DNA of 64,000 nt from CAVSWN01 sp963770995 (GTDB taxonomy: Bacteria; Acidobacteriota; Vicinamibacteria; Vicinamibacterales; CAVVIG01), in assembly GCA_963770995.1 (NCBI GenBank), contig CAVYRS010000001.1, forward strand, positions 4,960,001-5,024,000, read 5' to 3'. Below are positions 35,211 through 43,098 of this stretch, piece after piece; the stretch's first letter is position 1, and the number at the start of each line of letters is the position of its first letter. Below the pieces are notes generated by a model that was given only the letters and a program-made list of their open reading frames with translations, was not told where the DNA came from and did not search any database. The position numbers and the translations under genes were made by a program.

Positions 35211-36091
35211 CCCGCCGCGATTTTCTGACGCGCGCATGTGCCGCATCCGCCTTCGTCCCGGCGATTGGCCGGGCGCAGACGACAGACCCGAGTCCGGTGC
35301 GCGTCCGCGTCGGGATGACCGACTGGAATCTCGGCCAGCGGGGCGACATCACGAAGATCGCGCTCGCGCGCGAGATCGGGCTCGACGGCATTCAGGTCAG
35401 CATCACTTATCCGACCGACGGCAGGACGCCGACACTGCGCGATCCGCCGACGCAGGCTGCGTTCCGGCGCGCCGCGCTCGACAACGGGATTCAGATCTGC
35501 TCGCTGGCGATTGGATCGCCGGGGCGTTCGCGGCTGCCCCTGCACACCAATCCGGCTGCTGCCATCCTGCTCGTCGAAGCCGTGGAGGTGGCGCGCAACA
35601 TCGGCACCAACAACATCCTGCTGCCGATCCTCGGCGACAGTCATATCGACATGTCGAGCCAGCCGCAGGCCGACACGTTCGTCGCGATGATGAAGGAGGT
35701 GGCGCGCCACGCGGAGCGGCACGACGTCGTCGTCGCGATCGAAGACTGGATTTCCGCGGAGGACAATCGCCGATTGCTGGACGCCATCGGCTCGGATCAC
35801 GTGGCCGTCTACTACGACGCACACAACCTCGTCACGCGCGTGAAAGGCGATATCTACACGGAGCCGAAGATGCTCGGCCGCAGCATCAACCAAATTCATG
35901 TCAAGAACGCCGACATGCTGTTGTCGCAGCCGGGCGGCCGGATCGACTGGCCGCGCATGGCCCAGCAGTTCTACGACATCGGCTACCGCGGCTGGTACGT
36001 CCTCGAGACCGGCTCGCCGACGAAGGACATCGTCGCCGACACCCGCGCGAACATCGAATACGTGAAGAAGACATTTCGCATGCCGGCTTGA
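35207..36091 (+). CDS. Sugar phosphate isomerase/epimerase-like TIM-barrel protein with Tat-like signal
   Basis: 294 aa. It begins MTRRDFLTRACAASAFVPAIGRAQ, a Tat-type leader. The xylose-isomerase-like TIM barrel shows GLDGIQVSITYPTDG, VEAVEVARNIGTNNILLPIL, VVVAIEDWISAEDN (metal Glu), VYYDAHNLVTRVKG (Asp/His), INQIHVKNAD and GYRGWYVLETG. It probably works on the same exported carbohydrate as the Gfo/Idh partner. It ends 26 bp before rpoC copy 3. Confidence 0.87.
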   Translation: MTRRDFLTRACAASAFVPAIGRAQTTDPSPVRVRVGMTDWNLGQRGDITKIALAREIGLDGIQVSITYPTDGRTPTLRDPPTQAAFRRAALDNGIQICSLAIGSPGRSRLPLHTNPAAAILLVEAVEVARNIGTNNILLPILGDSHIDMSSQPQADTFVAMMKEVARHAERHDVVVAIEDWISAEDNRRLLDAIGSDHVAVYYDAHNLVTRVKGDIYTEPKMLGRSINQIHVKNADMLLSQPGGRIDWPRMAQQFYDIGYRGWYVLETGSPTKDIVADTRANIEYVKKTFRMPA

Positions 36092-36117
36092 CGGCGGCGA
36101 AACCCGCCATTGCTGTC

Positions 36118-36344
36118 GCAAGGTCGATCACCTGCGCGGGCTGAAGGAGAACGTGACGATGGGGCGGTTGATCCCGGCCGGGACCGGGTTCGAGTACTAC
36201 CGCAACGTCCGGATCCCGGCGGACGAGCCACCGCCGCCGCCGCAGCCGAGTGACGACGAGTTGGAGCTGGAACGCGATCTCGAGTACTTCGTGGAGCCGG
36301 ACGATGTGCCGCTGGCGCCGCGGACGGGGGATCTGGAAAGCTGA
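36118..36344 (+). pseudogene. rpoC 3'-end partial copy 3 (227 bp)
   Basis: It matches rpoC 20204-20439 from GCAAGGTCGATCACCTG, encoding KVDHLRGLKENVTMGRLIPAG-type text. It has a 9-bp deletion in the proline run (APP lost), Pro to Ala in IPADE, and a changed last codon pair (GDLES). It is more diverged per base than the middle of copy 2. The fragment stays open but has no natural start. Confidence 0.93.
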
Positions 36345-36380
36345 AATTTCAGAGTTCAGATTTCAGAGTTCAGATTGGGC
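36345..36380. repeat. AT-rich TTCAGA repeat tract
   Basis: TTTCAGAGTTCAGA is repeated directly after rpoC copy 3. Same family as the tracts at 5618-5707 and 45438-45480. Confidence 0.65.
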
Positions 36381-36424
36381 ATGCCCGCCGAAGGCTGGCG
36401 GGCGCCCAGCGAGCAAGCGAAGGA

Positions 36425-36458
36425 GGGCGGCGACCGAAAGATCGCCGCCCTTTCTTTT
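36425..36458 (+). terminator. Terminator behind rpoC copy 3
   Basis: GGGCGGCGA, CCGAAAGA, TCGCCGCCC, then TTTCTTTT. It again has a GAAA-containing loop and GC stem like the terminators at 20487 and 32259. Confidence 0.75.
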
Positions 36459-36488
36459 GGTGGGCGCGCGGATTATCTTTCCTACAAG

Positions 36489-36806
36489 ATGAACGCTGAG
36501 GATCGAGCGTTGCTCGACGCGTTCGCGACGCGCGTCCGTCTCGTTGTGCCGTCGGCTGCTGTCTGGGCGTTCGGTTCGCGCGCGCGTGGGTCGCCGCATC
36601 CCGATTCCGACCTCGATCTCTGCGTGGTCGTAGGGGAGGTAACCCGGGAGGTTCGTGAGGTTATTTATGGGGCCGCCTGGGAGATTGGCTTCGAGCACGG
36701 GCGGCTGCTCGCGCCGGTCATTCTCACAGCGGAGGACTTCGAACGGGGCCCGATGTCCGCGAGCACGCTCGTGGCAAATATTCGGCGGGACGGGGTCGCC
36801 GCGTGA
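36489..36806 (+). CDS. Nucleotidyltransferase-domain protein (MNT)
   Basis: 105 aa from ATG 36489. Core AVWAFGSRARGSPHPDSDLDLCVVVGE is the GSx10DxD motif, followed by DFERGPMSASTLVANIRRDGV. It overlaps the HEPN gene by 4 bp (GTGA). With its partner it forms the second nucleotidyltransferase/HEPN module of this zone. Its sequence differs clearly from the 30556 protein, so the two are not recent duplicates. Confidence 0.87.
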   Translation: MNAEDRALLDAFATRVRLVVPSAAVWAFGSRARGSPHPDSDLDLCVVVGEVTREVREVIYGAAWEIGFEHGRLLAPVILTAEDFERGPMSASTLVANIRRDGVAA

Positions 36807-37216
36807 CCGACGCCGAGAAGATCGATGCACTCGTCCGGTACCGGTTAGAGCAGGCGGAGGAAGCTCTCAAGGCCGCTCGGCTGAATCTCACCAACGGACT
36901 GCAGCGGTCTGCGGTGAACCGCGCGTACTACGTGATGTTCTACGGCGTGCTTGCGCTGCTGGCGGCCCGCCAGTCGGAGACATCCAAGCACAGTGGCGCC
37001 ATCTCGCAGTTCGATCTGTTGTTCGTCAAACCTGCGCTGCTGCCACAGCACTTTTCGCGTTGGCTCCATGCGGCCTTCGTGAACCGCCAAGCCGCCGACT
37101 ACGGTGCCGAACTGATGGTTACCCGGGAAGAGATCGAGGACCTCCTGGCGCATGCTCGAGATTTCCTGGCCGGCGTGCGGCAGCTCCTTGGCTCGAGCGC
37201 CCCAAAAGCGAGCTAA
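36803..37216 (+). CDS. HEPN-domain protein
   Basis: 137 aa helical protein: YRLEQAEEALKAARLNLTNGLQRSAVNRAYYVMFYGVLALLAARQ, then HSGAISQFDLLFVKP and a long C-terminal helix. This is the HEPN domain often paired with minimal nucleotidyltransferases; the RxxxH-type motif is not obvious to me, so toxicity is uncertain. GTG 36803 is fixed by the overlap with the upstream gene. rpoC fragment 4 begins 7 bp after its stop. Confidence 0.83.
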   Translation: MTDAEKIDALVRYRLEQAEEALKAARLNLTNGLQRSAVNRAYYVMFYGVLALLAARQSETSKHSGAISQFDLLFVKPALLPQHFSRWLHAAFVNRQAADYGAELMVTREEIEDLLAHARDFLAGVRQLLGSSAPKAS

Positions 37217-37222
37217 GGCTCC

Positions 37223-37294
37223 ATCATCTCAGCGGCGTCGTTCCGCCGGGGTGGAGGAGACGACGCGCGTCCTCACTGAAGCGTCCATCTCCGG
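37223..37294 (+). pseudogene. rpoC internal fragment 4 (~70 bp)
   Basis: TCATCTCAGCGGCGTCGTTCC, then GACGACGCGCGTCCTCACTGAAGCG.., equals the rpoC FISAASFQETTRVLTEASISG region (about 20145-20203). Between the halves lies GGGGTGGAGG, also found in the insertion of copy 2 at the same codon. Copies 2 and 4 therefore share an ancestor that already carried the insertion. Confidence 0.85.
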
Positions 37295-37375
37295 TTTTTT
37301 GTTTGGATAGACAACGTTGTCGAACATTCCCATGTCGACGACGATGGCATCGTCGTCACGGATAAATCAAGCGTG
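37295..37375 (-). pseudogene. 5' fragment of an MGMFDNV-type gene
   Basis: ATG at 37333 starts MGMFDNVVYPNKKP, and the 55 bases up to 37373 closely match the start and leader of the gene at 45976-46533, including the 21-bp palindrome. The reading runs into rpoC fragment 4. Only the first codons and the leader are left. Confidence 0.75.
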
Positions 37376-37617
37376 GCCTCGATTCGACTTGGTAGCCGCA
37401 CGAACTCGATGTCGGCGGCTTCGTCGAGCGACTTGTCACGACGAAGTCCGAGGGAGGAGGCAGAGCGCGAGCGCGGGAGAAGCGCTGCTGAATCGGGTGA
37501 CAGCGGTCCACCGCCGTCACCGCGTGTGACGTCCCCGCCGCAGGTCGCGATTTCGCCGCGGGGTTCATCGGACGGATCCCTTGTGTCAACTCGATCGTCG
37601 TCGCCCGCGGCTGCTGG
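37376..37617. other. Intergenic stretch with no recognised gene
   Basis: 242 bases between the MGMFDNV fragment and the DUF4956 gene. GC-rich text without a convincing coding pattern, hairpin terminator or repeat that I can recognise. It probably holds the promoter of the DUF4956 gene. Confidence 0.4.
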
Positions 37618-38436
37618 GTGGTAGTAGAATCCCAGCAATCCGTGACTTCTTTGCGACACTCCCGGACACCCTGGTGGTACGTTTGCGCCTTCGGTATCGC
37701 CCTGATCCTCGTCGGTGCCGGTGTGCCCGATATGGTGCTCCGGGCGATGCAGCCTCCGCCCGCGGCGGAGCAGCCCCAGGCCAGTCCTTTCTCGGAGTCC
37801 GCGCCCGTCAAGACGCCAACTGAACTCGAGATGATGTTCGTGCGGCTCCCACTGGCTGCGGTGTTGGGCACGGCGCTCGCGCTACGGCCACGGCGCCGCA
37901 GCCAGGGAGCCCGTAAGGTCGTTGTTATTCAGACGCAAATCATGCTGGCCGTCGTCGGCGCGGTGATCATGCTGGTGGTGGGAAATAGTCTCTCGCGCGC
38001 GTTCGGCATCGTCGGTGCCGCCGGCCTGATTCGCTATCGATCGAACATTGCAGACCCGAAGGATGCGGTCGTGATGCTGTCAGCCCTGGCATCCGGACTT
38101 GCCGCCGGGGTTGGCTTGTTTCAGCTGGCCGCTGGCTCCACTGTGTTCATGCTGCTAATGCTGTGGGTGGTCGAGTTCTTCGAGCCCCCGGCGCGCAAGA
38201 ATTTCGAGATCAAAATCGCAGCCACCAACGCCGAAGACTTCCGGCCCAAGGTAGAGGATGTGCTGAAGGGGCTTGGCATTCAGTTCGAGCTCCTGCTCGA
38301 AGACGTCGATGAGATTCGCTACAGCGTGTCGGCGCCGGTCGATGTGAGAACGAAAGACGTCTCGGACATGCTCCGCCTGGTCGGCGGCGGGAATGACGTG
38401 GTCGTCAAGTGGGAACAAAAGAAACCAACCGGGTAG
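37618..38436 (+). CDS. DUF4956-family membrane protein
   Basis: 272 aa. An N-terminal hydrophobic segment (WYVCAFGIALILVGAGVP) and a loop are followed by a multi-span core. The conserved signature is GIVGAAGLIRYRSNIADPKDAVVMLSALASGLAAGVG, typical of DUF4956. A cytosolic ferredoxin-like C-terminus follows (EIKIAATNAEDFRPKVEDVLKGL..). The architecture resembles MgtC-like proteins; no biochemical function is established. GTG 37618 lacks a ribosome site; GTG 37642 is an alternative start. Confidence 0.85.
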   Translation: MVVESQQSVTSLRHSRTPWWYVCAFGIALILVGAGVPDMVLRAMQPPPAAEQPQASPFSESAPVKTPTELEMMFVRLPLAAVLGTALALRPRRRSQGARKVVVIQTQIMLAVVGAVIMLVVGNSLSRAFGIVGAAGLIRYRSNIADPKDAVVMLSALASGLAAGVGLFQLAAGSTVFMLLMLWVVEFFEPPARKNFEIKIAATNAEDFRPKVEDVLKGLGIQFELLLEDVDEIRYSVSAPVDVRTKDVSDMLRLVGGGNDVVVKWEQKKPTG

Positions 38437-38455
38437 GTCCTATTCTTTCAATCCG

Positions 38456-38689
38456 TCAGTTCACGACAAAGATGCCTTTCGAAACGGCCGCGGGGCCCTG
38501 GTTCGTGACCGTCCACGTGCCTGTCGCGTCAAGGACCCCGCCGGATTCACGCGCTCGATCGCTTGCATGTAGTCGTTCTTGGCACCGGTAAAACCCGCCT
38601 TGAAGCTGAGCGCGAGCGTGACCGAGAGCGTCGTGCCGCTTCCGGAACGAGGAAGACGCGGCCGCGTCGAGAATGCACTGGCTGTTTTC
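38456..38689 (-). pseudogene. C-terminal fragment of a secreted beta-rich (VCBS/Ig-like) protein
   Basis: Two minus frames carry one sequence: GSGTTLSVTLALSFKAGFTGAKNDYMQAIERVNPAGSL, then after a 1-base shift GVLDATGTWTVTNQGPAAVSKGIFVVN and stop. This resembles the C-terminal strands of large Ig-like or VCBS surface proteins of Acidobacteriota. Its upstream end abuts rpoC fragment 5, so the rest of the gene is missing. Confidence 0.6.
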
Positions 38690-38730
38690 GCGTCGCTCTC
38701 GACCGACTCGTTCCACTCGGCCGCGTTGTT
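38690..38730 (+). pseudogene. rpoC internal fragment 5 (~40 bp)
   Basis: GCGTCGCTCTCGACCGACTCGTTC (24 bases) is identical to the rpoC ASLSTDSF codons near 20126. The next ~17 bases match partly (CTCGGCCGCG). It is too short to be conserved by function and too long for chance in this window. Confidence 0.7.
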
Positions 38731-38744
38731 CGAGCCGTCCTTCA

Positions 38745-38829
38745 TGTGTCGAGTGACACGATCAAGCGCGACTGGAAGCTGGCGAGGCTGTGGCTGCTCC
38801 ACGAGATCGAAGGCACGCGACGACAGTAG
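38745..38829 (+). pseudogene. C-terminal fragment of an ECF sigma factor
   Basis: VSSDTIKRDWKLARLWLLHEIEG and stop at 38829 is the end of the sigma region 4 helix as in ECF sigma factors that often precede Ser/Thr kinase genes in Acidobacteriota. Everything before it is missing. The upstream neighbour is rpoC fragment 5. A kinase gene follows at 39618, separated by a minus-strand protease gene. Confidence 0.6.
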
Positions 38830-38835
38830 CTGGCT

Positions 38836-39465
38836 CTACGGCACACAACTCGACTCGCCTGCGGCGGCGACCTTCGAGCGCATGATCGCGGCCTGCTCCG
38901 CGGTGAACCGCATTCCGCCGACGACGGCGTGGCGGATGTCGTCTCCACCCCACAGAGCCCGCATGATGCCCGTGGACGAATGGCCGTGGTGCGGCAGCAC
39001 GAGATGCCCCACCTCGTGCGCGACGGCCAGTGCGAGGACCTGTCCGAGCGGCTGACCGTACTGTCGCGCCATCCGCACCACCTGGCGGTACCACACCCAC
39101 AGCGTCCCACCACCGTCAGAGGCTTCGAACGCCGTCCCCAGCACTGCCGGAGTTGACGGCGATGCCGCCTCACGTTTCTCCCTGATAAATATCCGGACGC
39201 TGAATAGACACGCCGACGTCGTGTCGCCGGAACCTTCCGCGGGGTCGGCTGGCCGATCGATCCACCGGAGGTCCACACCGGCTTCACGATAGATTCGAAT
39301 GACGGTGTTTCGCGCGTCCCTCAGCGTCGCGGCCGGAACAGCCGCGTAGTTATAGGCGTGCACCGTCAGGGCTGGCAAATCGTCCTGCGCGCCGGCCGCG
39401 GTCTCCGTCCACGCAATGATGGCGGCGACGAAGACCGCGCTCCGGGATCGGGCATGTCGTCGCAT
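38836..39465 (-). CDS. Secreted metalloprotease-like protein (HEVGH motif)
   Basis: 209 aa from ATG 39465, with GGAGGGAG upstream. A signal peptide (SRSAVFVAAIIAWTETAAGAQ) precedes a domain that contains LALAVAHEVGHLVLPHHGHSSTGIMR, an HExxH zinc site with a third His and the downstream Met as in metzincin-like peptidases. The rest includes YREAGVDLRWIDRP and FTAEQAAIMRSKV. Substrate unknown. It lies between the sigma-factor scrap and the kinase. Confidence 0.75.
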   Translation of the reverse strand: MRRHARSRSAVFVAAIIAWTETAAGAQDDLPALTVHAYNYAAVPAATLRDARNTVIRIYREAGVDLRWIDRPADPAEGSGDTTSACLFSVRIFIREKREAASPSTPAVLGTAFEASDGGGTLWVWYRQVVRMARQYGQPLGQVLALAVAHEVGHLVLPHHGHSSTGIMRALWGGDDIRHAVVGGMRFTAEQAAIMRSKVAAAGESSCVP

Positions 39466-39617
39466 GGCGCTCCCTCCGCCGCACGGCCACGCGGCCGCTG
39501 GCAGTGGGGAGTGCGGGAACGCCGGGACGCAGGGTGAAGATCGTCGAAATCGCCCGGAAAATCGCTCGAAGGAAACGGCGCCGCCGTCCCTCGCCGCGGT
39601 AGAATCCGCTCGGTTCC

Positions 39618-42422
39618 ATGAGTTCCATGGCCGGCAATCCTGAACGATGGCGCCGGGTAGAGGAGCTGTGCGACCGGGCGCTCGCACTGAGCCCCGACGC
39701 GCGTCCGTCGTTCCTGCGCGCGGCCTGCGAGAGCGACGAAGGGCTGCGCCGGGACGTTGAATCGCTGCTGGCGCAGGAAAACCGGCTCGAGAACTTTCTT
39801 GCGGCCGATGCGCTGGAGGCCCTGGCTGCCGCGATCATGGGCGAAGGGTCCAAGGCGACTACCGTCGGCCACGACGATCTCCGATCGGCACCAGGCCCCG
39901 CGACATTCGCTCCGAACGATCTCCTGTCAGGACGTTTCCGGATTGTCGGCCTGCTTGGCGCCGGCGGGATGGGCGAGGTCTACGAGGCGGAAGATCTGTT
40001 GCTCGGCGGCGACCACATCGCACTGAAGACGCTGCCGGCCTTCGCCGCGAACGACGAACGCGCGGTCGATCGCCTCAAGCGCGAGATCGCCGCCGCGCGG
40101 CGCGTGACACACCCTAATGTGTGCCGCGTGTTCGATGCGGATCAGCATCAGACCCCTCACGGGCCGATCACGTTCTTTACGATGGAGCTCCTCCGCGGCG
40201 AGACGCTGGCTGGACGGCTGGGACGGTGCGGTCGTCTCGATGCGGACGAGGCGCGCTCGCTGCTGAGACACATGGCGGCGGGGCTCGGCGCGGCCCATGC
40301 CGCCGACATCGTGCACGGCGATTTCAAACCGTCCAACGTGATCCTCGTCCCGGGGCAGCGAGGCGGCGAACGAGCGGTCGTGACCGACTTCGGCCTGGCT
40401 CGTCAGACGATGCCCGGCCCGGACGCATCGCGGCACTCGAGCGGCGTCAGATTCGGTACGCCGGCGTACATGGCTCCCGAACAGCGGGAAGGCAAGAGCC
40501 GCATCACGCCCGCCAGCGATATCTACGCGCTGGGCGTCGTCGCCTACGAGATGCTCACCGGACGGGTGGCGGTCGCCGCCGCGGACGCGCAGCAATTGGA
40601 TGCACCGTGGCGGACGGCGATTGCCACGTGCCTCGACCGCGAACCCGGACAGCGGTTCAAGAGCGCGATCGATTTCGTGCACGCGCTCGACGCGCCGGTT
40701 GCGCCGCGCGCCAGGACACTGCGCTGGTCGGCTGGCGTGGCCGGCGTGCTGCTGCTGGCGCTTCTGGGCATGCTGGTCCGCACCTTTTTCACGCCCTCGA
40801 TCGACGGCGCTGCCGTGGCGCCGAACGATCGCATCGTGGCCGTGCTGCCGTTCACGGTTGACGGCGCCGCTCCCGAGAGTCAGGCATATGGCCGCGGCCT
40901 GGCCGCGTCGCTCACCGACGACCTTCGTTTTGCGTCGGCGCTCGAAGGCGATGCGGCGCGGGTCCTGGTCATCCCCGCCGCCGAAGTGCTCGAGGTCGAG
41001 GTCAGGACGGCGAAGGACGCCCAGCGGCTGTTCAGCGCCACCATCCTGATCACGGGGCGGCTCGAGGGCGACGCGATCACGGTGAACGTCGAGGAAGCGC
41101 GTGACGGGCAGTCGCCGACGCACACCCAACGGGTGGCGTCGGTGGCCGGCTCGCCGATCCTTGCCCCGGCAGCCGTGCGGGATCTCGCACGCCAGGTCGG
41201 CGTGACGCTGAGCCCACGCACGTTGCAGGCGTTGGACGCGCACGGCTCGGCAATGCCCAAGGCGAGGGAGCTCTACGTTCGGGGCAAAGGCCAGCTCACG
41301 GGACCTGGAGCCGACTTCGACGCCGCCGCGAATGCCTTTCAACGGGCGATTCAGCTGGATGGACGCTACGCGATGGCGCACGCCGCCCTGGGCGATGCGT
41401 ACTTGCGAAAATATCGCGCGACGCTCGATGCCAGTTTCCTGAGACGGGCGCAGGCGAGTGCAGACGAGGCGATCGCGCTCGCCTCCTCTGTCGCCTATGC
41501 GCACGTCATCCGCGGACGGGTCTACCAGGCATCCGGTCAGAACGAGCGCGCGGTTCGCGAGCTTCAGACCGCCCTCGGGATCGACCCCGCCGTCGTCGAT
41601 GCGCGCCGCGGTCTTGCCGAAATCTTCGAGGCGGAGGGTGATCTGCAGGCGGCGGAGGATGTTTACCGGCAGGAGATTGCCGCCTCTCCGCATTACTTCG
41701 CGCCGCACGTCAACTACGGCAGTTTCCTGATCAAGCGCGGACGATACCGCGAGGCGGAGACGAGTCTGGTCAACGGCATGCGATACGCGCCCGACAACAG
41801 CCGCGCCATCGGCAACCTGGCGGGACTGTACATTTTCACGGAGCGCCTGGCCGCGGCAGAGACCGAATTGAAGCGCGGCCTGGCGCTCAAGCCCGATGTC
41901 GTCGTGTGCAACAACCTCGCATGGGTCCAGATCTACCAGGGAAAATTCCCGGAGGCGGTCCAGTTCATGGAACAGGCTGTCCGCCTGCCCTTTGCGGACT
42001 CATTTCACTGGGGCAATCTGGCGCGCGTGTACAGGTGGGCCGGACGGCCGCAGCAGGCGCAGAGCACATATCGGAAAGCCATGGATCTGGCACGGCAGGC
42101 GATCGATCACAACCCGCGGGATGCGAGAATCCGCGGGAACTTCGCCCAGATGCTGGCCGAGACCGGACAGGGCGCCGAGGCCCTCGCTGAAATAACGACG
42201 ACTCTCGAGCGAGCGCCCAGGGACGTGTCCGTTCTCTTCCGCTCGGCGCTGGTCCACGAACTGACCGGCGACCGGGCTGCCGCGCTCCGCGGTCTCGAGG
42301 CCGCGGTTCGCGGCGGGTACTCCGTTGTCGACATCCGCCGTCATCCGGATCTCGCGCAACTGCGCGGCGATCCACGGTTCGTGGGTATCATGACGCTGGC
42401 CAACAAACCCGCGGTCAACTAG
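39618..42422 (+). CDS. Ser/Thr protein kinase with TolB-like and TPR regions
   Basis: 934 aa. An N-terminal ~95-residue helical region typical of kinases paired with ECF sigma factors (WRRVEELCDRALALSPDARPSFL) comes first. The kinase domain (~105-365) has glycine loop LGAGGMGEVY, VAIK-type Lys in HIALKTLP, catalytic loop HGDFKPSN and TDFGLAR. The usual HRD is HGD here, so it is a non-RD kinase. One membrane helix (~370-390) is followed by a TolB-N-like domain (IVAVLPFTVDG) and at least eight TPR-like helical pairs to the end. Likely a membrane signalling protein. A small gene follows 20 bp later. Confidence 0.92.
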   Translation: MSSMAGNPERWRRVEELCDRALALSPDARPSFLRAACESDEGLRRDVESLLAQENRLENFLAADALEALAAAIMGEGSKATTVGHDDLRSAPGPATFAPNDLLSGRFRIVGLLGAGGMGEVYEAEDLLLGGDHIALKTLPAFAANDERAVDRLKREIAAARRVTHPNVCRVFDADQHQTPHGPITFFTMELLRGETLAGRLGRCGRLDADEARSLLRHMAAGLGAAHAADIVHGDFKPSNVILVPGQRGGERAVVTDFGLARQTMPGPDASRHSSGVRFGTPAYMAPEQREGKSRITPASDIYALGVVAYEMLTGRVAVAAADAQQLDAPWRTAIATCLDREPGQRFKSAIDFVHALDAPVAPRARTLRWSAGVAGVLLLALLGMLVRTFFTPSIDGAAVAPNDRIVAVLPFTVDGAAPESQAYGRGLAASLTDDLRFASALEGDAARVLVIPAAEVLEVEVRTAKDAQRLFSATILITGRLEGDAITVNVEEARDGQSPTHTQRVASVAGSPILAPAAVRDLARQVGVTLSPRTLQALDAHGSAMPKARELYVRGKGQLTGPGADFDAAANAFQRAIQLDGRYAMAHAALGDAYLRKYRATLDASFLRRAQASADEAIALASSVAYAHVIRGRVYQASGQNERAVRELQTALGIDPAVVDARRGLAEIFEAEGDLQAAEDVYRQEIAASPHYFAPHVNYGSFLIKRGRYREAETSLVNGMRYAPDNSRAIGNLAGLYIFTERLAAAETELKRGLALKPDVVVCNNLAWVQIYQGKFPEAVQFMEQAVRLPFADSFHWGNLARVYRWAGRPQQAQSTYRKAMDLARQAIDHNPRDARIRGNFAQMLAETGQGAEALAEITTTLERAPRDVSVLFRSALVHELTGDRAAALRGLEAAVRGGYSVVDIRRHPDLAQLRGDPRFVGIMTLANKPAVN

Positions 42423-42442
42423 AGCATGCGAGAGGAGCGACT

Positions 42443-42775
42443 ATGCCGAAAGCACCAATACTAGTCACGCTGTTCGTGCGCAACGGCAAGCTGGTCACCG
42501 AACCGGATCCGGTTCGGGTGGATCCCGGCGACCGCGTCGCGTGGAAGAGTGACGATGGCGACCTCACTGTGTCGTTTCCCAGCAACAAGAATCCGTTCAC
42601 CGCGGACATGCCGCACAGGGCGAAGAAAGGCGTTACAACCTCGGCCGCTGAGGTGCGGCCAGACGTGAGCAAGCCCGACAGCTTCAAGTGCACGATCACC
42701 ATCATCGGCGACACCATCGGCGACAAAAAGTTTGAGGGCGCGACGGGCGTGGATACTCCTGGCACGCCTCCGTAG
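42443..42775 (+). CDS. Small protein, possible cupredoxin-like fold, unknown function
   Basis: 110 aa, with GAGGAG before the ATG. PDPVRVDPGDRVAWKSDDGDLTVSFPSNKNPF resembles the early strands of cupredoxin-like domains, but copper ligands are not evident. The C-terminus (CTITIIGDTIGDKKFEG) is strand-like. It starts 20 bp after the kinase, so it is probably co-transcribed. Confidence 0.6.
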   Translation: MPKAPILVTLFVRNGKLVTEPDPVRVDPGDRVAWKSDDGDLTVSFPSNKNPFTADMPHRAKKGVTTSAAEVRPDVSKPDSFKCTITIIGDTIGDKKFEGATGVDTPGTPP

Positions 42776-43098
42776 ATCGGGAGTTCCTCCGCGAGAAGGG
42801 TTCGCCGGTATCCAGATGCGGCGGCGGACGACTGGTTGGAGTGCGATTCCATGATCACCCTGCGGCTGTCATGCGGCAATCTTCGCCGGTGAGAATCAGT
42901 ACGGATCGACCGTGGCATCACTGCAAAAGTATTTCGACGCCTACGCTGTGGCGGCAAGAAGAATTCCGGCGGTATCGGCGAACGTCGACGACGTCGCCCG
43001 GACGGTGCCCGACGGGCACGAACACGACTGACTATCAACCCGTTCATGGCCTGCCGTAGCGCGAAGCGCGAAGGCGACAGCCCACCAGTGCGCTCGCG
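42776..43098. other. Intergenic stretch without a clear gene
   Basis: 323 bases between a plus-strand and a minus-strand gene end. A plus-frame piece, LQKYFDAYAVAARRIPAVSANVDDVARTVPDGHEHD and stop (ending 43031), could be a gene scrap, but I do not recognise it. No terminator with a T-run is seen. Confidence 0.4.

Noticed and set aside
20440..39000. Integrase, tRNA-type attachment site or phage structural genes that would explain the rpoC-tail blocks
   Set aside because: None found. The only recombinases are the two IS transposases, whose borders lie inside one gene and not at the rpoC fragments.
42841..43059. Short open frame between the kinase-linked small gene and the DinB gene
   Set aside because: Arg/Thr/Ser-rich text without ribosome site or domain, consistent with random GC-rich sequence.
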